From Mesorhabditis belari (lineage: Eukaryota; Nematoda; Chromadorea; Rhabditida; Rhabditidae), in assembly GCA_958450365.1 (NCBI GenBank), contig CAUEEP010000916.1, positions 372,001 through 436,000 of the forward strand: a stretch of 64,000 nt of DNA, in the 5' to 3' direction. Positions within the stretch are counted from its first letter, which is position 1, and every line of letters starts with the position of its first letter. Shown here one piece after another: positions 44,396 to 57,940 of the stretch. The position numbers were made by a program, and so were the translations under genes. The notes beneath the pieces were generated by a model. It saw nothing but the letters and a program-made list of their open reading frames with translations, was not told the DNA's origin and did no database searches.

Positions 44396-44990
44396 TTAAA
44401 AATACCTCGAATTTTGTCTGTGATTTGGCAAATACCATTGTCTCTTGTGTCTCAAATCTTATAAATGCATTCTTCATATTTCATTTTTTAATTTTGTGTC
44501 ATTTAAATAAATTGGTTTCATTTTATCCACCACTTTAATCTTAGAGATAACTGAGAGTTGAACTAGTTTCGACCATTGATTAAACATGCTCTTGAACTTG
44601 TACCTCATAAGCAAAGGTGGTTTGTCACACATGGTTATCTCTTGACCGTTAGATGGTCGTAGTTTGTCACTTTGAACGTTTTAACTATCACACGTTTTTC
44701 TGTTCAACTTTGTTATTACCTATCTGGAGAATGTTACAAATTTCGTGGTAAAACTGATGCAACCTCGTACTAAAAGGAATGTCGAGATTGATCCGCCCAG
44801 TTTTTTGTTGTGGCACGTAGTCGTCACCGCCACGATTTTTATTTATTTTGAATATTTGGATTGATTCACTAGTTTCAATCTGCCAACTTTATAAATTTTA
44901 TTTTAAGTCACGACGGTTTGGCAACGGGCTTTGGCTTTACGTCCCACATTTAGAAGGGTATCGATCTATCAGCAAATCGCCGGCCTCGCG
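44396..44990. other. Region upstream of tars-1
   Basis: No gene recognised. Contains the likely promoter and 5' UTR of the threonyl-tRNA synthetase gene, but no motif can be singled out. Confidence 0.4.
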
Positions 44991-47900
44991 ATGACTAATA
45001 GCAAGGAAAATCAGGAAAATGCAGCTCCCAAGGTAAAATCGTTTGTAACGTTTGTAAACTAGTCTACAAGGATTTCGTTTTTAGCTAGCTTTGGCTTCTA
45101 CTGAATTGAAAGAATGGCCAGGATTCATCCAAGAACGAATAGCTCTTTGGGACAAGCTTATGCTAAAACACAAAGAAGAGTTGGCTAACAAAGTAAGTAG
45201 TTTGAAATTTTTGTTGCCTAACCTCGTTTGAAATGGTGCTTCGAAAACTTGAGTTTTAATTTTAGAAATCGGAGCCGATCAAAATAACTCTTCCTGATGG
45301 GAAACAGTTTGATGGTCACTCGTGGAAAACCACACCTAGCGATATTGCCCAGAGCATCAGCAAAAGTTTGGCTGAAAATGCGGTTATTGCGAAAGTGAAC
45401 AAAGAAGTATAGTTTTCGTTTTAAGTGTTGAATCTATCTTTTTTTTTTAGTTGTGGGATTTGGATCGACCATTTGAAGGTGATGCCACTCTGCAAATTCT
45501 AAAATTCGATGATGATGATGAGGCCAAACAGGTTTATTTTTGTATTGATACAAAAGTTATCATGTTTTTTATAGGTTTTCTGGCATTCGTCGGCCCACAT
45601 TTTGGGAGAAGCACTTGAACGTTTTTGTGGCGGTCACCTTTGCTATGGGCCTCCAATCGAAGAGGGTTTTTACTACGATATGTGGCATGAGGTTAATCAA
45701 TTTTGAACGCTTTATAAACTCAATTTTAGAAGCAAACTATTGCCCAGGAAGATTTTTCAAAACTCGATGAAATTGTTAAATGTGCTGTTAAAGTAAGCGT
45801 TGCTAATCTTTCTAAAAAGAACTGTTTTCTTTAGGACAAACAAAAGTTTGAAAGGTTGGAAGTTTCGAAAGAAGATCTTTTGGAGATGTTCAAGTATAAT
45901 GAGTTCAAGGTGTGTTTCTGTTGTTATGCCTTTTATTATTGTGTTAAGGTGCGTATTCTCAAAGAAAAAGTTAAAACGCCCACTACAACCGTCTATCGCT
46001 GTGGACCACTAATCGATCTTTGTAGAGGACCCCACGTGAGGCACACCGGAAAAATCAAGGTAAGACAAAGAACTGCATTGTATAAGCGCTAGCGGTGATA
46101 AGTTGAATGCATTAAAGTTAATTTTAGGCCATGAAAGTAACAAAATCATCGTCTTCATATTGGGAGGGAAATTGTGAAGCGGAGACTCTTCAACGCATCT
46201 ATGGCATTTCATATCCAGATTCAAAGCAATTGAAAGAATGGGAGAAACTTCAAGTGTGTTTATTTGAAGCTTTCTCGCTAATTTGTTTTAAGGAAGAAGC
46301 TGCCAAAAGGGATCACAGGAAAGTAGGCCTTCAACAAGAGCTTTTCTTCTTCCATCCATTGAGTCCCGGATCTTGTTTTTGGTATGTCAAGATTCGCCTC
46401 CTACCTACAATTTTCAATTTTGTAATAGGTATCCAAAGGGAGCTTTGATCTTCAACAAGTTGTGCGATTTTATCCGCAAGCAATATCGTGATCGAGGATT
46501 TACTGAGGTTTACTGAGAAGCCTTACGTAGTTGGAAATTATCATTTAGGTGATCACCCCAAATATGTATAATTCAAAATTGTGGGAACAATCTGGTCACT
46601 GGCAACACTACAAGGATGACATGTTTACGTAAGACATATTTTATTGGTCACGAATGATCCATTCTATCATTTTAGATTTGTTGTTGAGAAAGAACAGTTT
46701 GGATTGAAACCAATGAACTGCCCTGGACACGCTTTGATGTTTGGACACATGCCTAGAACACATAACCAGCTACCCTTCAGATTTGCTGATTTTGGTGTTT
46801 TGCACAGGTTTATTTCTTTGCTAATTAGTTGTATCCGAGCTTATCGAATTTAGAAACGAAATGTCGGGTGCTCTTTCTGGCTTAACACGTGTCCGTCGCT
46901 TTCAACAAGACGATGCTCACATTTTCTGGTATTTCTTTAGTCACTTACTATACTAATCAATAAATTTCTAGTCGGCGCGATCAAATTGGAGCAGAAATCA
47001 AAGCTTGTCTGGATTTCCTCGAGTTTGCCTATGAAAAGGTAAAAAAAATAGTGATATTAAAGATGGTTAAATTCTAGGTGTTTGGCTTTACTTTTCGGCT
47101 TAATCTTTCCACGAGACCTGAGAACTTCTTGGGAGAAGTTGCTGTTTGGGATGATGCAGAAGCCGTAAGTTTGCAATTTTTAATACAATAATGGACCAAT
47201 TGTAGGAACTTCAACGAGCTCTGGAAGAATCTGGCAGAGTATGGAAACTCAATCCTGGAGATGGAGCTTTTTATGGACCAAAGATTGATATTACTATCCA
47301 GGTAAAATACGATTTTTCTAATTCTATCTAAAATCAAGTTTAGGATGCTCTCAAGCGCAATCATCAGTGTGCTACTGTTCAATTGGACTTCCAGATGCCG
47401 CAACGCTTTGATCTACATTATTTTGAGTTGGTTTCATCTTCAAACTTTTATAAACTAAAATTCAGTGAAAAGGGTGAGAAACAGCGGCCAGTGATGATCC
47501 ATCGAGCCGTGCTTGGATCAGTCGAGAGAATGACGGCTATCCTCACAGAAAGCTTTGGTGGCAAGTGGCCATTTTGGTTGAGCCCTAGACAAGTAACTTA
47601 TTTACCTCGGTCCTGTACATTCTTTTATTCAGGCAAAAGTCATCACTGTTCATGAATCGGTAAATGATTATGCCAAGGAAGTCAAAGAAAAGGTTGCTTT
47701 TACAGTTGACTGAAATATATAAAGTTTTCTTTAGCTCTACAAGGCTGGATTTGAAGTCGAGTACGATGAGGGATGTGGTGACACTCTGCCCAAGCAAGTT
47801 CGGAATGCTCAACTTGCTCAATTCAACTTCATTCTGGTGATTGGGCAAAAGGAAAAGGACAATGGCACTGTCAACGTTCGCACTCGCGACAATGCTGTGA

Positions 47901-48052
47901 GTTTTGTACATTTAAAGTTGCTCTTTAAGATACAATATTTTCAATTTTTACTTTAGGTTCGCGGTGAAGTTCCTGTCGATCAGCTGATTGAGAAATTCGA
48001 GCGTTTCAGCCGCGAGTACACTCGAGACACGGAAAGTGCTGGTGATTTCTAA
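44991..48052 (+). CDS. tars-1: Threonyl-tRNA synthetase
   Basis: Twenty-two exons (first 44991-45032, last 47957-48052) join without a frame break to 698 codons plus stop. Domain order: TGS domain in exons 3-4 ([17 protein letters not shown]); editing domain with HSSAH in exon 5 and [10 protein letters not shown] in exon 8 (the H-x3-H...C-x3-H site that clears mischarged Ser-tRNA); class II core with [16 protein letters not shown] (exon 12), MNCPGH (exon 13, zinc Cys), motif 2 [18 protein letters not shown] into [14 protein letters not shown] (exons 13-14, zinc His), and motif 3 [11 protein letters not shown] (exon 19); C-terminal anticodon-binding domain in exons 20-22. It charges tRNA-Thr in the cytosol. 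No targeting peptide follows this Met; a mitochondrial form from an upstream start cannot be excluded. Introns are tiny (38-60 nt), mostly with TTTAG acceptors; the 39-nt intron 47427-47465 has a weak GTTGGT donor and would be retained in frame. Confidence 0.95.
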
Positions 48053-48083
48053 GATATGAGCTTCTTGTTTTATTTTTGTTGTA

Positions 48084-48477
48084 TTAGGTTGGCGAAAAAG
48101 TCCTGACCCTTTTTTCACCGTTCTCTTCCTAAACCCTCTTGCAAAAATGATCAGAAAAATCTATAGGCTTTAAGCTGAAAAGTTCTTCCCGAACCATTAT
48201 CTTCTCTAGACATTGCCTCAAGTTATTTTCACCTTTTCAAGAAGTTAGCTTTTGGTTTTGCGAGCGAACGCTTGGCCAACGATCGCGAGCTAACAAATTT
48301 TTGCACCTACTTCAACGGAGCCTAGTGAGCTTCCGTTTGTAAGAAAATATTGCATGCTCTGCCCAATAAATAGGAAGATATCATTCCTACAAATAGTCAA
48401 TATCTTTGATAAATAGGAGCCGTGGTTTTTAAGAAATTGCAAGGCAAAAGGGGTCAAGACTTTCTTGCCAATCTAAT
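48084..48477. mobile_element. Mariner-type MITE just downstream of tars-1
   Basis: Left TTAGGTTGGCGAAAAAGTCC, right the inverse ending AAGACTTTCTTGCCAATCTAA, 394 bp, TA on both sides. The ends are typical mariner TIRs (TTAGGTTGG). It begins 31 bp after the tars-1 stop and contains a candidate AATAAA at 48366, so it may supply that gene's 3' end. Confidence 0.88.
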
Positions 48478-49178
48478 ACTTTTTTTTTACTGTGTATCTG
48501 TTACAATCAATATGGGGCTTTATGGGGCTTTATCTTTTTCAGTCAGTGTTAAGTTATGAATAAATTGTTTGAACGAAGCGAACTACCAAACAATTTACTG
48601 CATCCTTATCTGAGCTGGATCGAGGCATTTTATTATTGGCATTTCTAATCGTAAGCTGTCACTTTGGCTTTTTATTCAGCTAGAGTTTTGGGAGAATTTG
48701 TATAATTTTGGCTAACAATAAGACGTCAAAAATCAGTTTTTTACCTTGTTCTTTTGGAGCTTGCCTGATTTATGAAGAAAATCTCAATTTATTACCCATA
48801 TGATAAAACTGCAATGAATTAAAAACAGAGGTTTGAGCAAATATTAATTGGCAAAAAGCGGTGGAGGACTAGAAAATCCATAAATAGATCTCTCAAAATC
48901 CAAGGCCTTATCGTGGAGTGAAAATGATACTTATGTCAAAAAGAAAGACATAATTGACAAACTAAATGAGCCGAAAACCGGAAAAAGAGTAAAATTAGAA
49001 AGAAAAGATTAAAATTCAAGTCCGTGTGTCGAGCTTAAAGGGAATAATGTTTAGCAAAAGGTTTTTAAAGACGACTCGTCTCCACAAAGGGTGTATCATC
49101 TTCGATGGGATCGCAACTAAACACAGAATGAAATTGAGAATTATAAATTTGGTTTTAAAATTGAAATCGTCAAGAAAC
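48478..49178. other. Intergenic sequence between convergent tars-1 and the USP gene
   Basis: AT-rich with no supported gene. It should contain the 3' UTR of the minus-strand USP gene. Confidence 0.4.
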
Positions 49179-52100
49179 CTACTTGTAATGATTTCTGAAA
49201 AGATCCCTCGTCGTCGAGCCGCGTTGTTTGTAGAAAAGAAGATAGGCTTCATCACTTTGCACCTCGGGTAACGGGCATTTCGTCACCACCGAATCGTCAT
49301 ATTGCCTCCATTCTAAAAAAATTCTCAAACATATGTTAGGTAAGGTCTACAAACCAATTTGTGTGGTTCTTCCATCGATCCCGGGTAATCGCCCAACTGA
49401 GACATAGTGACCGAAATACGAGGATCCTGAATGGCAGACGACACCGCACAAATCATAGGTCTAAATCGTTTAAAATTATATGACTTGGGAATAATTATAT
49501 GACTTTGATTTAAAGTAAAAACGCTACCGTGTTTTGTCCCACTTCTGCCCCGTCGGCCAGATATGGTGCCAAATCGAGGGCTGTCAACGGATATTCGACT
49601 CGTCGATCATCTTTCGAACGTCTGTGGGAGGATGCATATGTTGATACTAAAGCTGCTTGTTGGTATAGTTAGATTTATCGATTTTCACCTGTATAAACAA
49701 ATCTTTTCAATTGAATGATGAGTATTGGCGGGAGTCGATAGAGCTCGAGTTTCTTTGTCGCTTCGACATGATCTTTGCATCGAGAACAGTACCACGATTC
49801 CTCAGGCTTTAGCCGTTCGGTCTCCGAAAACATTGACTAAAGAAAGCTTTGCAACGTAGGAAGGTCAAAACCCACAATCATGTCTTCAAGAGTTGGATCT
49901 CCGTCACCTCCGCGGCTACCCGATGGTCCGTTCGCGTATTTGTTAGACAAATTCTCATCGATGTCCTAAAACATGAAGAAATTTGCGACCATAATCAAAA
50001 CTCACTGTAGCAATCTTTGACTCAACTTCAACGTAGGGTTTCCCATTCTTCAGATTAATCCAATTAACCGATAAATATGATCCAGAAGGTAGATCGAGTG
50101 GATCTAAAGATTTTTCAAAAGTTCTTGGTGTATATGCCTTTTTTATGATGATATTTACAAACCGCCTTCTTTGTTCTCTTTGACGGTGTCTCCAACATTG
50201 GATGCTTGTGAACGAAGGCGTTTAACAATAAAAAGAGACGGTGGTGGCTTCTTTCTTGGTGCCGGCATTACCTAAAAGGATGTTTTTAAAAGAAACAAAG
50301 ATGAAAACACTACTTGTCTTCTCAATTCGCTACTTGAACCATTGACCGATGGAGATAGGGAATTCTAAAGATTCAATAAGTTCAAAGAACCGAAAAGCTA
50401 AATTTACTCGACTGGCACTACCATCTGTGGTTGTAATCGGACCTAATTCGTCCGTTGAAGCCTCTCCATTAATAGTTGATCCACTGCCTGAAACTCAGAT
50501 CAAGAATAAAGAGTAAAAGATTCAATGAGAGACCACAGATCCCGATAAGGACAGGTTATGATTTAATAACAATTAGACACAACATTAGACAAACTTGATG
50601 GCGGAATTCCATCGATTTCCGTCTCTCCATTGCACGAGTGATCCGACGAAGAACGATTGAGCTGAGGGGGCAAAAAGATTTGAATTGAATGTCTAAAGTT
50701 TGGGGTATACTTTGAAAATAGGTATTCTTCAACCTGCTTCTAGCATCGAGCACCCGAACGAGATGGGCGTAAGTGAGATGAGAACGCGGAAGAGACACAA
50801 GGATTGGTCCACCAACTAAATTTAAATTTAAATTCTGAAGTACTAACAAGTGTAAAAAGTAAAAGTACATTCAAAATTTGCGGTACCTGAATCAATGGTC
50901 GCTCTTTTTCCACATTCACCCCGGTGAGAGCCTTCATTCCAATCTTTCAGTTGGCAATCCCTGAAAAGAAATGAATACCTTGCAAAACTATCCATAAAAT
51001 ATTTATTGTCAAAATAACTCACTGATCACAATACCACGCATTGTAGCACGCCTCACAACTTTTCAACTTCTCCTGTGTTGATCCACAAGCGTTACAAACA
51101 TATCTAAATTTAGCCATATTTTATTGAAATCTAAAAAACTTTACTTGAGCGAGTGCGCATAAAGTTGTCTCTGCACAGCGTACAGTTCAACAATGTCCTC
51201 GTTCCAATCTTGAGGATCATGAACCTGGTATCTAAAATTGATATTTAAAAAGGGAAACACGTTTTCTAAAAGACAACTTACACATAGAGTGTATCCCCTG
51301 AACTGAGCAAATTTGTCGGCTCATCACTTGTGTACACTTTATGAATTCGGTGTTGAACGATCTCAATCAAGCGCATCTGAACCCAGTAAGTGACCGTGTA
51401 AAAGAAATTCAAAACTTACGTGTTTACTCGGCTGTTTCACAAGTTCACCAACAGCTGTAAGGAAATCAGCGACATTTCCCTCGGGCGAGAAAGAAATTGA
51501 AAGACGAATCGGACGAAGTGCTGGATCGAGAGGCCAGAAAAGAATCTGGAAATAGGAAATTTGATGAAACATAGAAAACACACACCTTAACAGTCTTTTT
51601 CTTCTTTGGGAATGGGACTGGCAAGTAGACAAACGGGTCGAAAGTGATCGATACTCTTGAACAGCGAGGGCATTCGAGACGTGACTGAAAATTGTTGATG
51701 AGAAGCTAAAGGCTGTAAACATTCACCTTTAACTGTCCGTGGAATAAGTCGACGAAGATCGAATCGTTTCTCAACAAATATGTTCTCCAAGCCTCAGCAG
51801 CAACCTATACATACAACATTTTCTAGTATTTTAACAAGTATTTCGTACCTCTCTATCAGGTCGTCCATTCGCTTCAACGGTATTTGTGGCCACTTTACTC
51901 CTCACTCGATTCGTATCTTCGTGCAAGCCATCCAACAAAAACGAGAGAAACTCGTGGGCGTCGTGTTGAGCGAAATTGGCAAATTGCGACGCCTTTTCGG
52001 CCACTAATTCCTAAAATTGAATTTGAAAGGGGCTAGATTTGCTGCAAAAACCTTGATTTTGACTGGTTCAACCGCGCGATTTGTGCACGACCACATTTGC

Positions 52101-55100
52101 CGCATGAATTGAGCAAACGCGTTGGCCAAACGTCCCTAAAATAGTAAATTAATGCACTTTACTTTAAGATTTAGTTGAGATATTGTTTGTAATAAAATCT
52201 TACTCCAAACCCAAGCATGTTATGCTCGTTGACATCTCGCTTGTAGAGATCTTGCAAGAAGTAGGCTTTCAATTCAGCATTGTTGACGAGCATCTAAAAA
52301 ATAATTTCATTAACACGCTTAAAACTAACAAGTACTGGAATAGTTTAGCATAACCATGAACGTTCATTACATAAAGCTACTAGAAACAGTTTGGTCAGTT
52401 AAGTGCAAAAAACCCAAAAGCGCCAAACCTGCAAAGTGGCATTCATGAAGCACGTGTTCCCAATATTTCTCAATCCCGTGAATCCCGGTGACACGATTTG
52501 ACCGCTTTCTTCATATGGTGATACCTAAACACGAAAAAATAATGATTTTTGCCATCCAAATATATGGACAACATGTTGCACAAAGCGAGCATTTTTTTCT
52601 GTTTTCTATTTTGAGGACAAGACATGATGGGAATTAGATTTTTTGATATTTGCATGAATTTTTAGCGATCTGTTAATAAACAAAAAGTTCATATAAAGTG
52701 ATGAGTGAACTCGAGACAGAAAAATCTGATTAGGACATTTTTTGGTGGAACCTGAAGTGTGGGGATTTGTCGACTCTTCACCGGAACCGGTAAAAATGGG
52801 TCGACTTCGGGTATAACGGGCTAAACGAAAGAACAATGAATGGATTTTTGATTTACAAATTTGGTAATTAGCTTTAAAAAAGGGCGACTAGATATTTTAT
52901 AGAATGGATTAGAAGCTTAGGCTACTTTTTGAGTCACAAACACATGCATTCAATGCCACACGTCCAGCGCAAGATTTTCTTTTGTGGAAAGAAATCAGAG
53001 CGCGCAAAATTCTCGCAAAATTGAAAACTAAGCAAAATGGTTAGTTGCTGAAGAGAAACTTAAAAAGAATAAAAAGTTTTGAAATTTCAAACAAAAAAAA
53101 GAGCTCGCACATGGACGTGGACATTGGAATGCTTGTGTATTGTGCTTTATCAGATCACTTCGTTTGTCGAAAAAATGGTATTTTATCGATATGAAAAATG
53201 TGTTCGAAGAAAAGAAATTGTCACATAAATTTTAAAGGTGGGGAATGACTTTAGTTGAAAAAGCTTGAAGCACCGGGTGTTCTAGAAATTGTTAGCTTGA
53301 TCCTTATGCAAGGGATTACGGTATGAAAAATTTTTGCTGAGGTTAGAAATGTCAGTAGAAGGCTTTCTGGGAAATGGGGAACTTGGCAAGAGATGTAAAA
53401 GATGATCAAAATGGATATTGAATTCTAAAAGTTTTTAAAGGAAAACTAGATGGGAAATGGTTGCGGCATGTGACCGCCGCCTTCACCGGGCATCCCATAT
53501 TTGATGAGAGCGATACGACCGCGAACCTTGGCTGTCGGTTTTCTCGTGTATTCGGTGACGAGATCCCGGTGAACGATCTCTTTCTTCAGATAGGACCGAG
53601 TAGGAGTGGGTGAAGTGGGAGGACTCTGACTTGCCGCTGGGTTTTGTCCACCCTGTGGCTCTATCGTTATTGGTTCGGACCTCGATGAGGGGACCTGAAC
53701 AACCAAATTGGAGATGGTTTATGGTGTTCTCTTACAAAAGATGAACATTTTAAATTATGAGTCTTTAGTGCAATACTCCTCATGCCTTGCATCCAAACAA
53801 ATTTGTTCGGAAAATTCGGAATTACCAACCTTATTATTTTGCAAATACGGCGGATAAGCTGGCACAGCAGGGGCTTTTGATACCGAAGCTCCGACATCAT
53901 CATTTTGTTGATCATAATGCCGGGATGGAGAAGAAGCAAAAGTGTCAAAAGTGTTTGAGGATCGAAGAGCGCTTTTTAGTGGATGACCATTAATCGAAGA
54001 GGAACCAGCGACTTCTCGATGGTGCCCTAAAAATGCACGTATTACATTACGTTCAATCAGTCTAAATTATCAGTTAGTCTTTTAAAAGAAACCTTGAATC
54101 TCATCCTGATACTTTGTTTTGTTGGTGAGTTGTCCAAGCGCAGCGTCCCGTTCCCAACGATCATCCCATCGCACATGGTGACCGGTTGTTGATGTGGGAA
54201 CTCTTGTTCGTGGAGAAGTCATCATCTGAAGAGATGGAGAGGTTGCTCCTGCTCGATTCTTCAACACCTCCTCCAATTCGAGCATCGCTTTTCCCGATTC
54301 ATGTCTCGATGGAGATGGGGTCCGATTTTGAGTATCTAAACAGGCAACTTTTAACAACAGCAATCAACTTCATACCAATTTGTGCTCGAAGTCTGTCTCG
54401 GTCTTCCCATTCACGATAGTCATTCTCTTGTAGTTCTCGGTTGGCACGTTCCGAAGCTTTACGGTTCAACTCTCGAACAGAGGGGCCCCTAAACGCATCA
54501 AACTGAGTTGAATTTTAGAAAACGACAAAACCTGTAGCCCGAAGTGATGATTTGTGAGGAAGCTCGAGGTCGGCCTAGCTGATCTCTAGATGATAGAGTG
54601 TGCGTGCCGGAGATCATACTCGAGTTATCCGAGGAAGCAGAGCTTTGTCCAGAATATCCAGAATCGCGGCTTCTAAAGGCAAAGGGTAAACATGGGACAA
54701 AATTTTCCAAACCTATCCAAAGTCGAGGAAGAGTTTCTCGAGTATGTCGATGTATCACCGAGTCTGGTGAAAGATGACTCTCTTTGATAAGTGTTTGATG
54801 GCGTGTAAACGGTGGTTGAGAAAGGGCTCCGACTCGTTGCAGTAGGGCCAGTCGACGTTGAGTATAAAGATCTAAAATATGAAAATAGACTAATTTCTAG
54901 GTAAATTGTTAACCTGTGATAGGTGGGCGTGGCAGAAGAGGAATTTGTTCTTGGCAGCGTTGTTGATCCAGCTGCAGCCGATGATGAATCTGATCTTGTT
55001 AAAGAACGACTCGTGGCAGAGTGAGTCGTTGATGATCTGAACCGCATTTTCAAATAAAATACAAGAAATTCTTTTAGAGATGTTTGAAGGATTGTGTATT

Positions 55101-57940
55101 TATAATTCCTTTTACCTGGTCAGTGATCGATCGGCGGCAGCCGAGCTTCCATATGGAGTCGTGTAACTAGTCGTTGTGCCCGAGCTGTACGAAGGAGTGT
55201 AACGATAAGACGATAAACTAAATAAAAAAATGAAAAATGAATTCTAAACCAATGAAAACCTGCTTCCATAGCTACGACTTGGTGTGTAGTTTGAGCTTCG
55301 AATCGATGAAGTCGACGAGGAGAGTCGGTTCCATGAGCCCGATTCCGATTTGCGCATCTTGATCTCTTTTCCGTCGAACTAAACATAAGTAATATTTATA
55401 TTTGTATCAAAATCTATCAATGTATATCAGTTATCAAAATTTTAGTATTACCTCTATTTGATTAGCTTCAATGAGTCCCTGCAGAGGGCAATGCCAAAGA
55501 AAGGTTTGACTCGACTCAAAAGGTCCGTAGCGTTTCAAGAGACGATCATCCGCACAACTAAACGAGAAATTAATTAGTTAATATAGAGCTGCTAAAAAGC
55601 TTTTGATGTTTACACAGATTTAACTCGGCGTAAGGGTAATTTAAAGATTGAAATTTCAACGGGAACTAAACAGAGTGTCGAAAAATGTTCAAGTACCAAA
55701 AAACGAGTTTGAGAATCTCAAGATAAAAAGTTCACTGAACAAACAAAGTTGTCTAAGACAAAAAGTCCTGAAAAGGTAGAAATTTTGACTATAGCATAAA
55801 AACTATAGATCAACCCGTTTCTCCCAGATAGTTTCCAGGTATTGCTGTCTGTGAAGGGAGACTTTAAAAAGAAAGACATGCAGAAAAGAGATAGAAAAGA
55901 CAAAGGGCCAAAATGTGGATCCAAGGAAGAGATATACACACACCTACCCCCCTTTCCCCTCCCTCACACACACCATCCGGATTACACATCTCGTCTCCTC
56001 CCCTTTCTCCCCATTAGATTCTCGTGTGGAAGCCCTTCTCCCTCTCCCATCTCTTTTCCCTAATTTCTTTCAACTTTTCGGTTTCTTCCTCGTTTTCGTT
56101 TCTTTTTTCTTGTTCCTTTCAGTGATATTTCTCCACTCATTACACACAAAGGGGCACATTGGAACAGTTTTCTCCCAAATGCCCATCCGTCTTTCGATTC
56201 GATTGAGCGGCGAGGGGAGAGTAGGGAAACGTTTTCGAGGTGGTAAATTAATCTCAACCCCAGCGAAAGACCTGGGGGAGCTTGAGATTTGGATGGAAAT
56301 TTTTATAGTTACAAATTGGTTTTCGCCTTTGAGAAGTTAGAAGCAAAAGGAATTGTCAGGAATTGATAACTCAATTTTGCAAAGATTCCCCTTTCCTTTG
56401 CGTAAGCGCCAAAGTTGCTAACACAGATAAACAAAACAATTTGACAAATTTCTGAGGAATATATAATTGTCGAAAAGAAAACTTCCAAAGAAATGCCCAT
56501 TTTTAAGCATAGGGCGTCGTCCTGACAACAGATTCGGTCAAAATCCATCGGGGATTTGGAGAAATTAAAATAATTTATGATGAGCCTAGTTTTTAATTTG
56601 GTATCATGTCGGAAAGCCATATTTTGGGTTTCAAAAGAAACGTCGAAATTTTACAGCGAAAAGAAACCTGGAAGTGAAGTGAATCTCAAGGCTATCAGGA
56701 TGGGCGATGATTTGATGTACTTCGATGCCACTAAAAAATGCAATTTTAGGAAATGGTCTAAATTTACGTCAAATTTAATAAAATATCTATTATTCCAACT
56801 TTTAAAATGATATTTTAGAGTCAAAATGCTCACCGATGAGTCAGACGTATCACCGCGACGGTGGGAGTCTCGAAAAAGCCGTACTTCAGAGAATCTAAAT
56901 CGAAAAATAATCTAAATTCATGATTTTGGCTTATTCTTTTAAAGCAAAAGTGGTACTGACAAAATCCCAGTCTTAACTAAAACGAGAGTCCTTCGTTCTT
57001 TAGCAATAACATGAAATAATTTGGGCAAAAAGAATGAATACTAATTGATAGCCACTACAAATAATGATAAGTAAAAAATTTGTTTGATAAACTTAGGGTC
57101 GACTTTTCGAATGTTTCCACTTCTTTCTTTTCTCACGCCTATCGAGCTGGCACCAGACGGATGCCAGAGAAAAGAATGGGATGAAAAGAGAAAAAAAAGA
57201 CGTGCGAAAAAGAGGGAAAGAGCTGAGTTTTTGGGTGAGAGTCCAGAGAGTCTCGCGTGCAAAGAAACCCCCGCGACAAATTTCATAACATTCGGGGAAA
57301 ATAAATAAGTACCCTCTCTGTGTGTGGGGGTGGATATTGTTTCAAAAAAAAGAAGCCAAAACATAATGAGTTTGGAAATTTTTTTTTGAGTGTATAACAG
57401 GGAAATTTGCCTTTTCTTTGAATTTGAGAGTCAGAAGGGGAGACTTTATACGATAACTAGCTACTGAAATTAAGGAAAAGATTGATGTAATCAACCTTTT
57501 AAACAAGGCTAATATCTTCAAAAAGGAATATTGATTTTAATAAGTTACGCAAATTATGTAAAATGGTGACTCACCCAGCGAGACGAGAGTCGGCTGCGGT
57601 TCTTCGGGCTCTTCAAGAAAATTTGCTGAAGAATCTGAATTGAACGATTATATCAAAAGAACGAATTTTACTTAATTTTTAAAATAAAAAAAGCTACCTT
57701 CTGTTTTTGTAGAATTAGAGGCAAAAATCGGATCGAAAAATGCCATCGAAAAGTGATCGGAGTCTAAAAACTTCGAAAAATTTTTGAGACACGGATAGGG
57801 ATTCAATTCAATGCATAAAATTATATAAATTCTTTCAAATTTTACAATATTTTACGGGCCAATAATAACAACATAGAAAACTCACCAATACTCATGTGAT
57901 CATCGCTGGATGTCGAGGGAATATCCTCGCCGTCACTCAT
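49179..57940 (-). CDS. USP19-type ubiquitin carboxyl-terminal hydrolase
   Basis: Starts [14 protein letters not shown] (57940) and ends DLFRNHYK (49179). The first fourteen exons (to 53446) hold an acidic start, a CS-like segment at 56894-55260 ([18 protein letters not shown] then [10 protein letters not shown], resembling the second CS domain of human USP19) and a long Ser/Thr-rich linker. The catalytic part follows in short exons: Cys box [12 protein letters not shown] (52429-52524), [18 protein letters not shown] (51849-52010), [20 protein letters not shown] (51586-51684), a MYND finger [15 protein letters not shown] to C (50887-51103), [15 protein letters not shown], the [12 protein letters not shown] zinc half with IIQLKRF, and His box [19 protein letters not shown] finger inside the USP domain is the USP19 layout. 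Expected role: ubiquitin removal in protein quality control. One joint is unsolved: exon 14 runs into a stop at 53446, and the next USP exon is 52752-52820, so a donor near 53514 (AAG|GTTCGC) or alternative ends are needed. Exons near 50.2-50.7 kb are approximate. Confidence 0.85.

Noticed and set aside
53446..57940. Separate gene for the Ser/Thr-rich protein
   Set aside because: Its CS-like segment and position match the N-terminal part of USP19, so a single gene with an unresolved joint is more likely; the alternative is noted.
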